Source of the DNA: Thermobifida halotolerans
Lineage (GTDB): Bacteria; Actinomycetota; Actinomycetes; Streptosporangiales; Streptosporangiaceae
Reading direction: 5' to 3'
DNA length: 64,000 nt
Assembly: GCF_003574835.2 (NCBI RefSeq)
Contig: NZ_CP063196.1
Span: 2,852,001-2,916,000 of the forward strand
The position numbers were made by a program, and so were the translations under genes. Positions within the stretch are counted from its first letter, which is position 1, and each line of letters starts with the position of its first letter. The notes under the pieces were generated by a model, which was given only the letters and a program-made list of their open reading frames with translations, made no database searches and was not told where the DNA came from. Below are positions 11,113-22,504 of the stretch, piece after piece.

Positions 11113-12204
11113 TCAGACGAACTCGGGAGTGCCGGCGGGCACGATAAATCGGAACTCGGCGCCACCACTGGGCGCGCGACCGACCGTGATCGTGCCACCG
11201 TGGGCCTCGATCAGGCCCTTGACGATGAACAGCCCCAGGCCGGTGCCCCCGCGGCGCTTGCCGCGCCAGAACTGGCGGAACACGCGCGGAACGGCCTCGG
11301 GCCTGATGCCCTCGCCCTCGTCGCGCACCGACACGGCTGCTCCTCCCTCGTACGGCTCGATCACTACCGTGACAGTACCAGCGCCGTGCCGCAATCCGTT
11401 TTCCACCAGGTTGGAGATGATCTGGTCGATCTTGTCGACGTCCAGCCACATCTCGGGCAGCGGGCCGCGCACGTCCAACCGGAAGCGGTCCTCCGGGTCG
11501 CCTCCGGCGACCCGCCCGGCGATGATCCGGCGGGCCCGCTCTCCCAGGTCGACGAGCTGCCGGTGCACCTCGAGACGGCCGGACTGGATCCGGGACACGT
11601 CGAGCAGTTCGGTGATGAGCCTGGTGACCCGGTCCGCGTCGGCGTTGACGGTCTCCAGCATGAAGATCTTCTGCGTGTCGGTGAGCCGGTGCCACTTGGC
11701 CAGCATCGTCGCGGTGAACCCCTTGACGCTGGTCAGCGGGGACCGCAACTCGTGGGCGACCGTGGAGACCAGATCGGCGCTGGAGCGTTCCGAGCAGGCC
11801 CGGCCGGCGGCCTCGCGCAGGGTCACCACCAGGCGGACCACGTCACCGCACGGTTCCCGGCGCACGTAGCGGGCGGCCATCATGACCTCGCGTCCGTCGG
11901 CCAGCCGCACCAGCCGTTCGGGTTGGCGGACCCTGGTGCGCAGCCCCCCGTAGGGGTCGGTGCACTTCCACCAGTCGCGTCCCTCGGGATCGTGGAGCGG
12001 GAGCACGTCGCGGAAGTCGCGGCCGAGGGCGCTGTCCGCGGGGACTCCGCTCAGGCGGGCGGCCATCCGGTTGAACGCGACCACCCTGCCCCGGTGGTCG
12101 GCGACCAGCACCCCATCGGGAAGGTCCTCGGCCGACAACAGGGCATCACGCCCGTGGCCACCGACTGCCGACTGGTCGCCACCCACGACCGCCTCCCAAG
12201 CCAT
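11113..12204 (-). CDS. PAS-domain sensor histidine kinase (orphan)
   Basis: A soluble 363-residue kinase with no membrane helix. The PAS domain (about 20-150) includes DGVLVADHRGRVVAFNRMA. The H-box VAHELRSPLTSVKGF sits near residue 170, the N-box is NLVENGLRHG, and DEGEGIRPE and GTGLGLFIVKG form the ATP lid. No response regulator is adjacent. The gene sits between the rRNA methyltransferase and pheS, a position I remember for the same kinase in Streptomyces. The start is uncertain: ATGs at 12204 and 12246 are both possible and neither has a strong ribosome site. Kinase identity is secure; its role is unknown. Confidence 0.88.
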   Translation of the reverse strand: MAWEAVVGGDQSAVGGHGRDALLSAEDLPDGVLVADHRGRVVAFNRMAARLSGVPADSALGRDFRDVLPLHDPEGRDWWKCTDPYGGLRTRVRQPERLVRLADGREVMMAARYVRREPCGDVVRLVVTLREAAGRACSERSSADLVSTVAHELRSPLTSVKGFTATMLAKWHRLTDTQKIFMLETVNADADRVTRLITELLDVSRIQSGRLEVHRQLVDLGERARRIIAGRVAGGDPEDRFRLDVRGPLPEMWLDVDKIDQIISNLVENGLRHGAGTVTVVIEPYEGGAAVSVRDEGEGIRPEAVPRVFRQFWRGKRRGGTGLGLFIVKGLIEAHGGTITVGRAPSGGAEFRFIVPAGTPEFV

Positions 12205-12614
12205 ATGCGAACATTCATGCCGCCCTTTCGGGACGGCACAGCCCATGTTGTGCACCATCCAGCGTCCGGGCGGTTCCGGCCGGACACCCGCTCCCGGAAA
12301 GATCGTTACCCGCTGGTCGCAACGGCTACGCGCACGCTGTCTCCGTCTCGACCCGCGGAAGAACGCAGCGGACTTCCGCGCGAAGGACCGCGAGGCTCCA
12401 GGATGACGAGCGTAGCGGCAACCGTAGGTGAGCGGGCAAGCCGACAACAATCCCGTGGCGCCGGTCGGAGGGGCGCCGACGGCGGCGGCCCGTGACGGCG
12501 GTGCCCTCTCAACAGGGGATCAGCGGTCGCGGCCGGACGTTACCCGTATCTGTGGTCGCGACGCGTATGACGCATAACGGGACAGGGGAGGGGGAAGTCG
12601 CCTCTTCTGCTCGG
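12205..12614. other. Spacer between rRNA methyltransferase and PAS kinase genes
   Basis: No supported gene. The frame open upstream of the kinase here translates to Arg/Ser-rich sequence without family character. The spacer probably holds the kinase promoter, since about 400 bases separate it from the leftward gene before it. Confidence 0.5.
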
Positions 12615-13439
12615 TCAGGTGGGAAGGACCGAGGCCCGGCGCTGCTCCCTGGCCGTGGCGTAGAGGCAGACCGCGGCGGCGGTGGCGAGGTTGAGGCTTT
12701 CGGCGCTGCCGTAGATGGGAACGCTGACCGCCCCGTCGGTGAGGGCGATGGTCTCCTCCGGCAGTCCCCACGCCTCGTTGCCGAAGACCCACGCCACCGG
12801 GCCCACGAGTTCCCCGGAGTCGGTGACGTCGTCCAGACTGCGCTCCCCCCTGCCGTCGGCGGCCAGGATGACGGTGCCGGCCCGGCGCAGGAACCGGGTG
12901 ACCTCGTCGATCCGCACTCCCACCACGACCGGGAGGTGGAAGAGGCTTCCCGCCGAAGCGCGCACGCACTTGCCGTTGTACGGGTCGACCGAGGCGTCGG
13001 TGAAGACGACCGCGTCGGCTCCGGCGGCGTCCGCGGTGCGCAGGACGGTGCCCGCGTTGCCGGGATCGCGGACGTGGGACAGGACGACGACGAGCCGGGC
13101 CCGTTCCACCGCGGACAGGGGGACGTCGACGAAGGAGCAGACCGCGAGGAGTCCCTGCGGGGTGACCGTCTGCGCCAGCTCGCCCATCACGTCCAGGGTG
13201 ACCCGGTGGACCGGGATTCCCGCGTGTTCGGCGGAGCGGACCAGGGACCCGTGCCGCTGCATCGCCTCGGCGGTGGCGTAGAGCTCCCGCACGACCTCCG
13301 GCAGGGCGAGCGCCTCGCGCACGGCCTGCGGCCCCTCCGCGAGGAAGCGCCGTTCACGCTGGCGGAAGGCGCGTTTGGCGAGCCGACGAGCCCCCTTGAT
13401 CCTGGGGGACCGAACACTCGTGAACTCGTGGCTCGCCAT
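12615..13439 (-). CDS. SpoU/TrmH-family RNA 2'-O-methyltransferase
   Basis: A 274-residue SPOUT enzyme that transfers methyl from S-adenosylmethionine to ribose in rRNA or tRNA. An N-terminal substrate-binding domain (about 20-95; QRERRFLAEGPQAVREAL) precedes the knotted catalytic domain. Motif 1 is HVRDPGNAGTVLRTADAAGA, motif 2 is WVFGNEAWGL, and motif 3 is VPIYGSAESLNLATAAAVCLY. Placement just after rplT is usual in actinomycetes, where the gene is annotated as a 23S rRNA methyltransferase. The exact target nucleotide is not deducible. The start ATG is 18 bases past the rplT stop, so it is cotranscribed. Confidence 0.9.
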   Translation of the reverse strand: MASHEFTSVRSPRIKGARRLAKRAFRQRERRFLAEGPQAVREALALPEVVRELYATAEAMQRHGSLVRSAEHAGIPVHRVTLDVMGELAQTVTPQGLLAVCSFVDVPLSAVERARLVVVLSHVRDPGNAGTVLRTADAAGADAVVFTDASVDPYNGKCVRASAGSLFHLPVVVGVRIDEVTRFLRRAGTVILAADGRGERSLDDVTDSGELVGPVAWVFGNEAWGLPEETIALTDGAVSVPIYGSAESLNLATAAAVCLYATAREQRRASVLPT

Positions 13440-13457
13440 AGTCGATCACACCGTCGC

Positions 13458-13835
13458 TCAGGCCGCGGACCTGGTGGTCGCGGGGATGGCCTTCTTGGCG
13501 GTCTCGACCAGCGCCGCGAAGGTGGCGGTGTCGTTGACCGCCAGCTCGGCGAGCATGCGGCGGTCCACCTCGATGCCCGCGGCCTTGAGGCCCTGCATGA
13601 AACGGTTGTAGGTCAGACCGTTGGCACGGGAGGCCGCGTTGATGCGCTGGATCCACAGACGACGGAACTGGCCCTTGCGGTCCTTGCGGTCGCGGTAGGC
13701 GTACGTCATCGAGTGGAGCATCTGCTCCTTGGCCTTGCGGTAGAGGCGTGACCGCTGGCCACGGTAGCCGCTGGCGCGTTCGAGAACGACCCGGCGCTTC
13801 TTCTTTGCGTTGAGAGACCGCTTCACGCGTGCCAC
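13458..13835 (-). CDS. rplT: 50S ribosomal protein L20
   Basis: A 125-residue 23S rRNA-binding protein needed early in 50S assembly. [15 protein letters not shown] at the start and [15 protein letters not shown] in the middle are family signatures, and the length is normal. In bacteria L20 represses its own operon by binding leader or intercistronic RNA. Here an unusual 201-base spacer with hairpins separates it from rpmI, which could hold such a site. Confidence 0.98.
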   Translation of the reverse strand: MARVKRSLNAKKKRRVVLERASGYRGQRSRLYRKAKEQMLHSMTYAYRDRKDRKGQFRRLWIQRINAASRANGLTYNRFMQGLKAAGIEVDRRMLAELAVNDTATFAALVETAKKAIPATTRSAA

Positions 13836-14036
13836 TTGTGACTCCTCGATTGAGACTTACGTGCCGGGCGTGTGCCCGACGATGACCGCCAGGAAGTTTT
13901 GGCGAGAGTTTTCGGACCGGTGCGGTGGCCTCCGCACGGCCGCTTCCCAGGGGCGGCGCGGCCCGGGACCCGTCCGGTGGATCGTTCCGGGCGTGCGGCC
14001 GCTCACCGGCCCGGAGCCCTCCACCGCCCGGGTCTG

Positions 14037-14228
14037 CTAGCCGAGCAGCTTCTTGATCTTCCTGGCGTCGGCCGAGGACAGCTGCACGTCGGTGCTGAGG
14101 CGCCGGGTGCGCTTGCTCGGCTTGTGCTCCAGAAGGTGGTTCTTGTTGGTGCGGCGACGCATGATCTTGCCGGTGCCGGTGACGCGGAAACGCTTGCTGG
14201 CCCCACTGTGGGATTTGTTCTTCGGCAT
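14037..14228 (-). CDS. rpmI: 50S ribosomal protein L35
   Basis: A 63-residue basic protein with the family signature [20 protein letters not shown] and the internal [13 protein letters not shown]. Normal length. It lies 153 bases downstream of infC and upstream of rplT, in the conserved infC-rpmI-rplT order. Confidence 0.98.
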   Translation of the reverse strand: MPKNKSHSGASKRFRVTGTGKIMRRRTNKNHLLEHKPSKRTRRLSTDVQLSSADARKIKKLLG

Positions 14229-14381
14229 GCCGCCGTCGCTCCTTTACTCAGTCGGTGTGCCGCCGTCGCACGGACGGCGTGGACACTTCCGCCGCGCATG
14301 AAGAGAGCGGGGTGCGCGACCCGGGCGGGTCGCGCGACCGCGCTCGCTTCGATACGTCAGGCGGGTGCTTTCTCGGCCCTG

Positions 14382-14981
14382 TCAGGCCGACGCGTCGGGC
14401 CGCTGTCCGCGCCCGTCGCGGGTTTTGGCGGCCTGAGCCGCGGCACGCGCCTCGGCCTTGTGTTCGGCGCGGCGCTTGTGCGGGCCGATCACCATGACCA
14501 TGTTGCGGCCGTCCTGCTTGGCCTGGGATTCGACCTGACCCAGTTCCTGGACGTCTTCAGCCAGCCGCCGCAGGAGGCGGAATCCCAGCTCCGGCCGGGA
14601 CTGCTCCCGACCGCGGAACATGATCGTCACCTTGACCTTGTCGCCGCCCCGGAGGAACCGCTCGACGTGACCCTTCTTGGTCTCGTAGTCGTGCTGGTCG
14701 ATCTTCGGGCGGAGCTTGATCTCCTTGATGATCGTGTTCGTCTGGTTCTTGCGCGCCTCACGGGCCTTGACTGCGGACTCGTACTTGAACTTTCCGTAGT
14801 CCATCAGCTTGGCGACCGGCGGGCGAGCGGTCGGCGCGACCTCCACGAGGTCGAGGTCGGCTTCCTGGGCGAGCCGCAGGGCGTCACCCACAGGAACTAT
14901 TCCCACCTGTTCCCCGTTTGGGCCGACGAGGCGGACCTCGGGCACCCGGATACGGTCGTTGATGCGGGGCTCAGCGCTGAT
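14382..14981 (-). CDS. infC: Translation initiation factor IF-3, ATC start
   Basis: IF-3 binds the 30S subunit and checks start-codon and initiator tRNA pairing. The frame from 14981 gives [20 protein letters not shown], the conserved IF-3 N-terminus, for a 199-residue product. The first codon is ATC, preceded by a strong ribosome site AGGGAGGGG four bases upstream. The GTG at 14943-14945 would remove the conserved [12 protein letters not shown] segment. A non-standard start codon on infC is a known autoregulation device: IF-3 rejects its own mRNA when abundant. The C-domain has the [17 protein letters not shown] and [12 protein letters not shown] motifs. Confidence 0.95.
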   Translation of the reverse strand: MSAEPRINDRIRVPEVRLVGPNGEQVGIVPVGDALRLAQEADLDLVEVAPTARPPVAKLMDYGKFKYESAVKAREARKNQTNTIIKEIKLRPKIDQHDYETKKGHVERFLRGGDKVKVTIMFRGREQSRPELGFRLLRRLAEDVQELGQVESQAKQDGRNMVMVIGPHKRRAEHKAEARAAAQAAKTRDGRGQRPDASA

Positions 14982-15308
14982 GGGACCCCTCCCTAAAATT
15001 CGTTGGGTTCTCGTTCGGTGCGGGGGTCTCCAGAGTGGCTATGCGCCGGAACAGCGAAAACCCCGCCAGCTGGTGCAAGCGGGGTGAACCACCGTACGAG
15101 CGGGACGCCACCGGGCTTCCCCTCAACGGTTCTACCGGGACCCGCAGTGCCCGTGGGCGCTACAGGTGGGAGGTTCGTCCTCCGCTTGCGTGTCCGGCGC
15201 ACGGATGCACCGGATCAGGTCGCTACTCACTCTACCAGGAAAACCGGGCCTCCGGGGAAGACAGAGCCGTCCCGGGCATGTCATCGGATTCCCCATGAGT
15301 GGCAACAC
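14982..15308 (-). promoter_or_regulatory. infC leader region
   Basis: The 327 bases between aroE and infC contain no supported gene. They hold the infC ribosome site (AGGGAGGGG), a GC-rich hairpin with T-run about 80 bases upstream of the start, and presumably the operon promoter. No promoter match was convincing. Confidence 0.55.
15057..15085 (-). terminator. Attenuator-like hairpin in infC leader
   Basis: On the minus strand ACCCCGC pairs with GCGGGGT around a loop containing TTGCACCAGCTG, and TTTT follows at once. It resembles an intrinsic terminator placed before infC, so readthrough may be regulated. Confidence 0.5.
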
Positions 15309-16157
15309 TCACGGTTCCAGGTTATTCCCGGAGGCGCGCCGCGCCAACTCGGCCTCGCCCGCGGCGCGCATCGCCTCGACCGGGGCGGCCCGGCCGGTCA
15401 TCAGGGTCAACTGGACGGCGGCCTGGTGCAGCAGCATGGGGAAGCCGCCCACCACCACCGCTCCGGCCGCGGCGGCCGCCGCCCCCAGCGCGGTGGGCCA
15501 CGGCGCGTAGACGACGTCGAAGACCGCCGTCCCCGAGGCCGCCACGGCGGGCGCCCACCGGTCGGCCGCCCCCGCGGGGACCGTGGAGACCACCAGGTCC
15601 ACCCCCAGGTGCTCCTCGATGTCGGCCAGTGGCGCCAGGGCCACCTTGGCCGACAGGCGTTCGGCCGCCTCGGCGAGTCCCCCGGTGCGGGCGAGGTCCC
15701 GGGCCAGCACCGTCACCGCGCCGGGTTCGGTGGCCCCGAGCCGCCGCACGGCCGCGAGCGCGGACGCGGCGGTCGCCCCGGCGCCCAGGATCGTCGCGGT
15801 GCGCACCCGGTGCAGGCCCGCCTCGCGCAGCGCCTCGGTGATCCCGGCCACGTCGGTGTTGTAGGCGTGCCGCCGCCCCCGGTCGAAGACGATGGTGTTG
15901 GCCCCGCCGACCGCGACGGCCGTCTCCTCCACCTCGTCCGCCAGCGACAGAGCGACCCGCTTCAGCGGCATGGTCAGCGACAGTCCCGCCCAGGAGTCGT
16001 CGCACCCGTCGAGGAACGCGGCCAGTCCCTCCTCGGCGCACTCGTGGCGGCCGTAGTGCCACCGGTCGGCGATGCCGAGCGCGGTGTAGCCCGCCGTGTG
16101 CAGCACCGGCGAGAGGGAGTGGGCGATCGGTGAGCCGAGCACGGCCGCACGTCTCAC
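15309..16157 (-). CDS. aroE: Shikimate dehydrogenase
   Basis: A 282-residue enzyme reducing 3-dehydroshikimate with NADPH in aromatic amino acid synthesis. The substrate-binding N-domain has GSPIAHSLSPVLH, with the two conserved serines, and LTMPLKR with the catalytic Lys. GGANTIVF and NTDVAGI complete the site. The nucleotide-binding loop is LGAGATAASALAAVRRLG. The C-terminal GFPMLLHQAAVQ is typical. The gene follows mltG on the same strand after a 73-base spacer with a hairpin. In many actinomycetes it belongs to the alaS-ruvX-mltG-aroE run. Confidence 0.95.
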   Translation of the reverse strand: MRRAAVLGSPIAHSLSPVLHTAGYTALGIADRWHYGRHECAEEGLAAFLDGCDDSWAGLSLTMPLKRVALSLADEVEETAVAVGGANTIVFDRGRRHAYNTDVAGITEALREAGLHRVRTATILGAGATAASALAAVRRLGATEPGAVTVLARDLARTGGLAEAAERLSAKVALAPLADIEEHLGVDLVVSTVPAGAADRWAPAVAASGTAVFDVVYAPWPTALGAAAAAAGAVVVGGFPMLLHQAAVQLTLMTGRAAPVEAMRAAGEAELARRASGNNLEP

Positions 16158-16178
16158 GGAGTCCTCCTTGTCGTGGTC

Positions 16179-16222
16179 GGGCCCGTGTCCCCCGACGTCC
16201 GCGGGCCCGGGGAGACGGGCCC
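16179..16222 (-). terminator. Hairpin between mltG and aroE
   Basis: A 14-base stem with one mismatch (16179-16192 with 16209-16222) begins 8 bases after the mltG stop and ends 22 bases before aroE. It has no T-run, so it may only reduce readthrough. Confidence 0.4.
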
Positions 16223-16230
16223 GTGTCCGC

Positions 16231-18120
16231 TCAGTCGGCCTGTCCCTGGTTGAACTTCTCGACCAGGTCCCAGAACTCGGCCTCGCTGTCGGTGAACTCG
16301 GTGACGCCGTTCTCGGGGTCGGTGGTCACGAAGTACAGCCACGGCCCCTCCTCCGGGGCGAGGGCCGCCTCGATGGCGTGCCTTCCGGGGCTGACGATGG
16401 GGCCGATCGGCAGCCCCTCGTGGAAGTACGTGTCGTATCCGCTCTCGTCGTTCCTGCACCGGTCCTGCTGGTCGCCGTTGATCGCGATGCCGTACTCGCC
16501 GAGGGCGTAGAAGCAGGTGCTGTCCATCTTGAGGTACATGTCGATCTCCAGCCGGTTGTACACGACCCTGGAGACCTTGCCCATGTCCTCCACCGTCCCG
16601 GACTCGGCCTGCACGATCGCCGCGATCGCCATGATCTCGTTCGGGTCGAACCCCGCCTCCTCCGCGCGACTCTCCAGATCGATCTGGGTGGCGACCTGCC
16701 GGTACTGGGCCACCATCTGACGGAGGATGTCGGCCGCCGAGGCGGTGAGGTCGAACTCGTAGGTCTCGGGGAAGAGGTAGCCCTCCGGGCCCTGGGTGGC
16801 GTACTCGGGCAGGCCGAGGGCCTCGTGGTCCTCGTAGGCCGCCTGGAACTCCTCCAGGGGGATGTCGGTCTGCGCGGCGAGCTCCTCCAGGATCTGGCCG
16901 GCGCGCAGCCCCTCGCGGATCGTCACGTAGAAGGCGACGCGGCTGTCCGGGTCGAGCAGCAGGTTGATGGCCGCCTCGGCGCTCATCTGCTCCCGGAGCT
17001 GGTAGGTGCCGGGAACGAAGTTGGCCTCGGAGAAGCGGATCTCGTTGGTGAACGCGCGCACGCTCGCGATCACCCCGGCCTCGTGGAGCTTCTCGGCGAT
17101 GGCGGTTCCGCTGTCGCCCTCCTCGATGACGACGCTGACCTCTCCGGTCCCCTCACCGGAGTAGTCCGGGGGAATGACGTAGGCGCGCAGCAGCAGGTAG
17201 CCGCCGACGCCGGCCGAGCCCACGAACAGGACCAGGACCAGCAGGGCGCTCATGAGCGCGGCCTTGCTCCGCTTGCGCTTGCGCCTGGTGGTCCTTCTGC
17301 CGCCCGACCCTCTGGTGCCGCGTCGGCCGCCGCGGGAGCGCCGCGGGGGGTCCTCGTCGGCGTCGCCGGTGTCGTCGAAGGGCAGTGCGAACGAGCCGGC
17401 GTCCTCGTCGCCGGGTTCGGGGGTGCGGCGCTGCCTGCGCCCTCTTCTGGGGGATTCCTCCTCGTCGGGCTCGGGGGTGCGGGCCCGACGCCCTCTTCGG
17501 GGCGTGTCCTCGTCGTCGGGGTCGGGAACGCGCGACCGGCGCGAGCGCGCCGGCTGCTCGTCCTCCCACGGCTCCGGCTCGGTCCGGTGGGAGCGCCGGG
17601 AACGGGAGGCGTCCGGACCGTCGAACCGCTCCTCGTCGGTGTCGGCGGCGCGGCGGCGGCCCGTGCCCCGCTCGACCGTCTCCGCTCCCGTGTCGGGCGC
17701 CGTCCGCTCCGGGTCCCGGTACGAGGCGAACGACTCGTCCTCGCTTTCGGGTTTGCGGCGCCGTCCGCGGGGCCGCTCACGCAGCGCCTCGGTCTCCGCG
17801 GTGGGAAGGGTGAAGGGGCCGGTGTCGGCGGGTCCGGGCCGTCTGCGGCGGCCGCGGGGGCGTTCGGTCTCCGCCGCTCCGTCCACGCCCGCGTCGGACA
17901 CGGAGGTGCGCCGCCACGCGGCGCTGTCCGCCGACGGCGTGTCCGCGCGCCGACGGCGGCCACCGCCGTACTCGTCGCGGTAGCCGCGCCCGCCGTGGCC
18001 GACGGCCGACGATCCGGTGCGCGGGGCGTCGGCCTCCCGGTGGGGCGGCCAGGGATCGGCCAGCTGGTCGGGCCGACGGGATCGGCGCGGGTAGTCGTCA
18101 TACCGGTCGTTGCCGTTCAT
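16231..18120 (-). CDS. mltG: Endolytic peptidoglycan transglycosylase MltG, long N-terminus
   Basis: A 629-residue inner-membrane enzyme that cleaves nascent glycan strands and sets their length. One membrane helix (about 285-310, ALLVLVLFVGSAGVGGYLLL) separates a cytoplasmic tail from the extracellular YceG/MltG domain. The catalytic Glu is in AAIVQAESG, and STCFYALG with the later PIGPIVSPGRHAIEAAL is family sequence. The tail of about 280 residues is Arg/Asp/Glu/Pro-rich and probably disordered, against a few residues in E. coli MltG. It has imperfect repeats around PDPDDEDTPRRGRR and PEPDEEESPRRGRR. The start overlaps ruvX by four bases. Confidence 0.93.
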   Translation of the reverse strand: MNGNDRYDDYPRRSRRPDQLADPWPPHREADAPRTGSSAVGHGGRGYRDEYGGGRRRRADTPSADSAAWRRTSVSDAGVDGAAETERPRGRRRRPGPADTGPFTLPTAETEALRERPRGRRRKPESEDESFASYRDPERTAPDTGAETVERGTGRRRAADTDEERFDGPDASRSRRSHRTEPEPWEDEQPARSRRSRVPDPDDEDTPRRGRRARTPEPDEEESPRRGRRQRRTPEPGDEDAGSFALPFDDTGDADEDPPRRSRGGRRGTRGSGGRRTTRRKRKRSKAALMSALLVLVLFVGSAGVGGYLLLRAYVIPPDYSGEGTGEVSVVIEEGDSGTAIAEKLHEAGVIASVRAFTNEIRFSEANFVPGTYQLREQMSAEAAINLLLDPDSRVAFYVTIREGLRAGQILEELAAQTDIPLEEFQAAYEDHEALGLPEYATQGPEGYLFPETYEFDLTASAADILRQMVAQYRQVATQIDLESRAEEAGFDPNEIMAIAAIVQAESGTVEDMGKVSRVVYNRLEIDMYLKMDSTCFYALGEYGIAINGDQQDRCRNDESGYDTYFHEGLPIGPIVSPGRHAIEAALAPEEGPWLYFVTTDPENGVTEFTDSEAEFWDLVEKFNQGQAD

Positions 18121-18596
18121 GGCGTCCCCTCGACGAGTTCACCGGGAGGCAGATGGGTACGCCGCTCGATGTCGAGGGCGTTCTGCAACAGGACGGTGGC
18201 CGCGGCCTGGTCGATGACCGACCGGCGGGCCCTTCCGCCCTGGGCGCCGCGTCTGCCGTAGGCGGCGCCCGTCTGCAGCTGCTGCTGCGCGGTGACCGTG
18301 GTCAGCCGTTCGTCGACCAGCCGCACCGGGACGGGCGCGAGTCTGCGCGCCAGTGTCCGGGCGAAGGAGCGCGCGGTGCGGGCCGCGCGCCCCTCGGCTC
18401 CGGACAGCGACGCCGGGTAGCCGACGATGACTTCCCGAGCTTCGTGCTCAAGTACGAGGGCGGCGATCCGGTCGAGGTCCCCCGGACCCCGGCGGACCGT
18501 CTCCACCGGGGTGGCCAGGGTGCCGCTGGGGTCGCTGCGGGCCACCCCGATACGGGCTGTACCGGGGTCCACCGCGAGTCGCACGCCCGTCCTCAA
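18117..18596 (-). CDS. ruvX: RuvX/YqgF-family nuclease (pre-16S rRNA processing)
   Basis: A 159-residue RNase H-fold protein of the YqgF family, thought to complete 5' processing of 16S rRNA. LAVDPGTARIGVA carries the first catalytic Asp, VGYPASLSG the second motif, VRLVDERLTT the catalytic Glu, and VIDQAAATVLLQ the last Asp. The gene overlaps mltG by ATGA and follows alaS by 85 bases, the common alaS-ruvX-mltG order. The symbol follows current usage; Holliday-junction activity is not established for the family. Confidence 0.92.
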   Translation of the reverse strand: MRTGVRLAVDPGTARIGVARSDPSGTLATPVETVRRGPGDLDRIAALVLEHEAREVIVGYPASLSGAEGRAARTARSFARTLARRLAPVPVRLVDERLTTVTAQQQLQTGAAYGRRGAQGGRARRSVIDQAAATVLLQNALDIERRTHLPPGELVEGTP

Positions 18597-18681
18597 CGGG
18601 GGTCTCCCGGGTCCGGACGGACTCCGGCGTCCGTCGTTCCCGCCGCCGCCAGAGGTCGGGACGGCGGTCGCCGCCCTCCGC

Positions 18682-21354
<2,673 letters not shown>

Positions 21355-21811
21355 GTGATGCCCTCCTGGTGAATGAGACTCCAGTCGACCGGTACGGACG
21401 GACTGAGGTGTCCCGGCCGGGACTCGGCGCGTGATGCGGATATCAGGCGCCCATAGTAGAGCGAACGGCACGTGGAAGTGTCCCATTCCACGCCGCCGTC
21501 GCAGCTCCGGCACCGGGGACACTCTACTAATTTCGGTCGGTGCCGCGACCTCGGCGACATCTCCCGATATTCGGGGAGATCGGTCGCGCATCGCCTGTCT
21601 CCCAGGCTACCCGTTGCTGCTCGGAGCACCCGGAGGCCACCGGACACGCCGGAACGCCCGGGCGTGTCGCGACAGCCCAGAATCCTAGTGGCGGTGACCC
21701 GCTCGTGATCTTGCCCCCGGGCACGCCCGGCGACCGGTCCTGACCCCAGGGTCGCTCTCGCGGCATGAAGGGACCACGGCTGCACCGCGTGCCGTAAAAG
21801 GCGGGACGGGG
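21355..21811. other. alaS upstream region and island edge
   Basis: No supported gene. It contains the alaS ribosome site and, on the minus strand, TACTAT at 21453-21458 as a possible -10. A hairpin at 21545-21587 combines GCGACC/GGTCGC with an inner ATCTCCC/GGGGAGAT stem. The accessory island begins here; I saw no integrase, direct repeat or tRNA fragment. Confidence 0.45.
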
Positions 21812-22480
21812 TCAGGCTCCGATGAGGCGGCTGGTGAATCCGGCCTCGATGAGCGCCTGGTAGGCGGTGTGGACGTCGTCGGGTACGTGCTGTGCGACGG
21901 CGAAGCCGCGGCCGGGGTATTCGATGATCCGTTGCAGGTCGCCGACCATGGTGTCGATGACGAGCCGGTCGTCGCCGATGCCCGCCAGGTAGTCGCGGAA
22001 GGCCACCGGTTCGGAGGCGCACACCGCCTCCACCTCGGGCCAGACCCTGCGGGTGGTGGCGTAGCCGCGCCGCTGCATGTAGGGCATGGTCACCAGCATC
22101 ACCGTGGCCGGGTGGAGGCCCGCCTCGGCCAGCACCTGCCGGGAGAAGGCGATGTTCTGCCCGGTATTGGCCGCATCAGGCTCCACCAGGATGGCCTCGT
22201 CGGGCACGCCCAGGGCCAGGGCGTGTTCGCGGTAGTGCACGGCCTCGCCGCGGGGAAACACCTGAGCGGTGGAGGGGCTGTTGCCGCCGGTGAACACCAT
22301 GCGGGGAAAGAACCCGGCGTGGTACAGCTTTGCCGCGCACGTGGCCACGCCCAGGTCGTGGCAGCCCAGCACGACCGCCGCGTCCACCGGCCGCAGGTCA
22401 TGGTTCATCTGGTGGTAGTTCCAGACCCGCTCGGCCAGGCGGTAGTGCTCGTCGGTGATCGTCAACCGGGTGCCCGGCAT
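21812..22480 (-). CDS. YdcF/ElyC-like DUF218 protein
   Basis: A 222-residue protein of the DUF218 (SanA/ElyC/YdcF) fold. AAVVLGCHDLGVATCAAKLY, MVFTGGNSP and VEPDAANTGQNIAFS match the conserved blocks, including the polar residues thought to form the active site. No signal peptide or membrane helix is visible, so it is cytosolic, unlike SanA or ElyC. The biochemical role of soluble members is unsettled; YdcF binds S-adenosylmethionine. It starts 24 bases after the XRE/TPR regulator reading frame on the same strand and is probably cotranscribed. Confidence 0.8.
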   Translation of the reverse strand: MPGTRLTITDEHYRLAERVWNYHQMNHDLRPVDAAVVLGCHDLGVATCAAKLYHAGFFPRMVFTGGNSPSTAQVFPRGEAVHYREHALALGVPDEAILVEPDAANTGQNIAFSRQVLAEAGLHPATVMLVTMPYMQRRGYATTRRVWPEVEAVCASEPVAFRDYLAGIGDDRLVIDTMVGDLQRIIEYPGRGFAVAQHVPDDVHTAYQALIEAGFTSRLIGA

Positions 22481-22504
22481 GGAGAGTCTCCTCGGATGGT
22501 GTCT

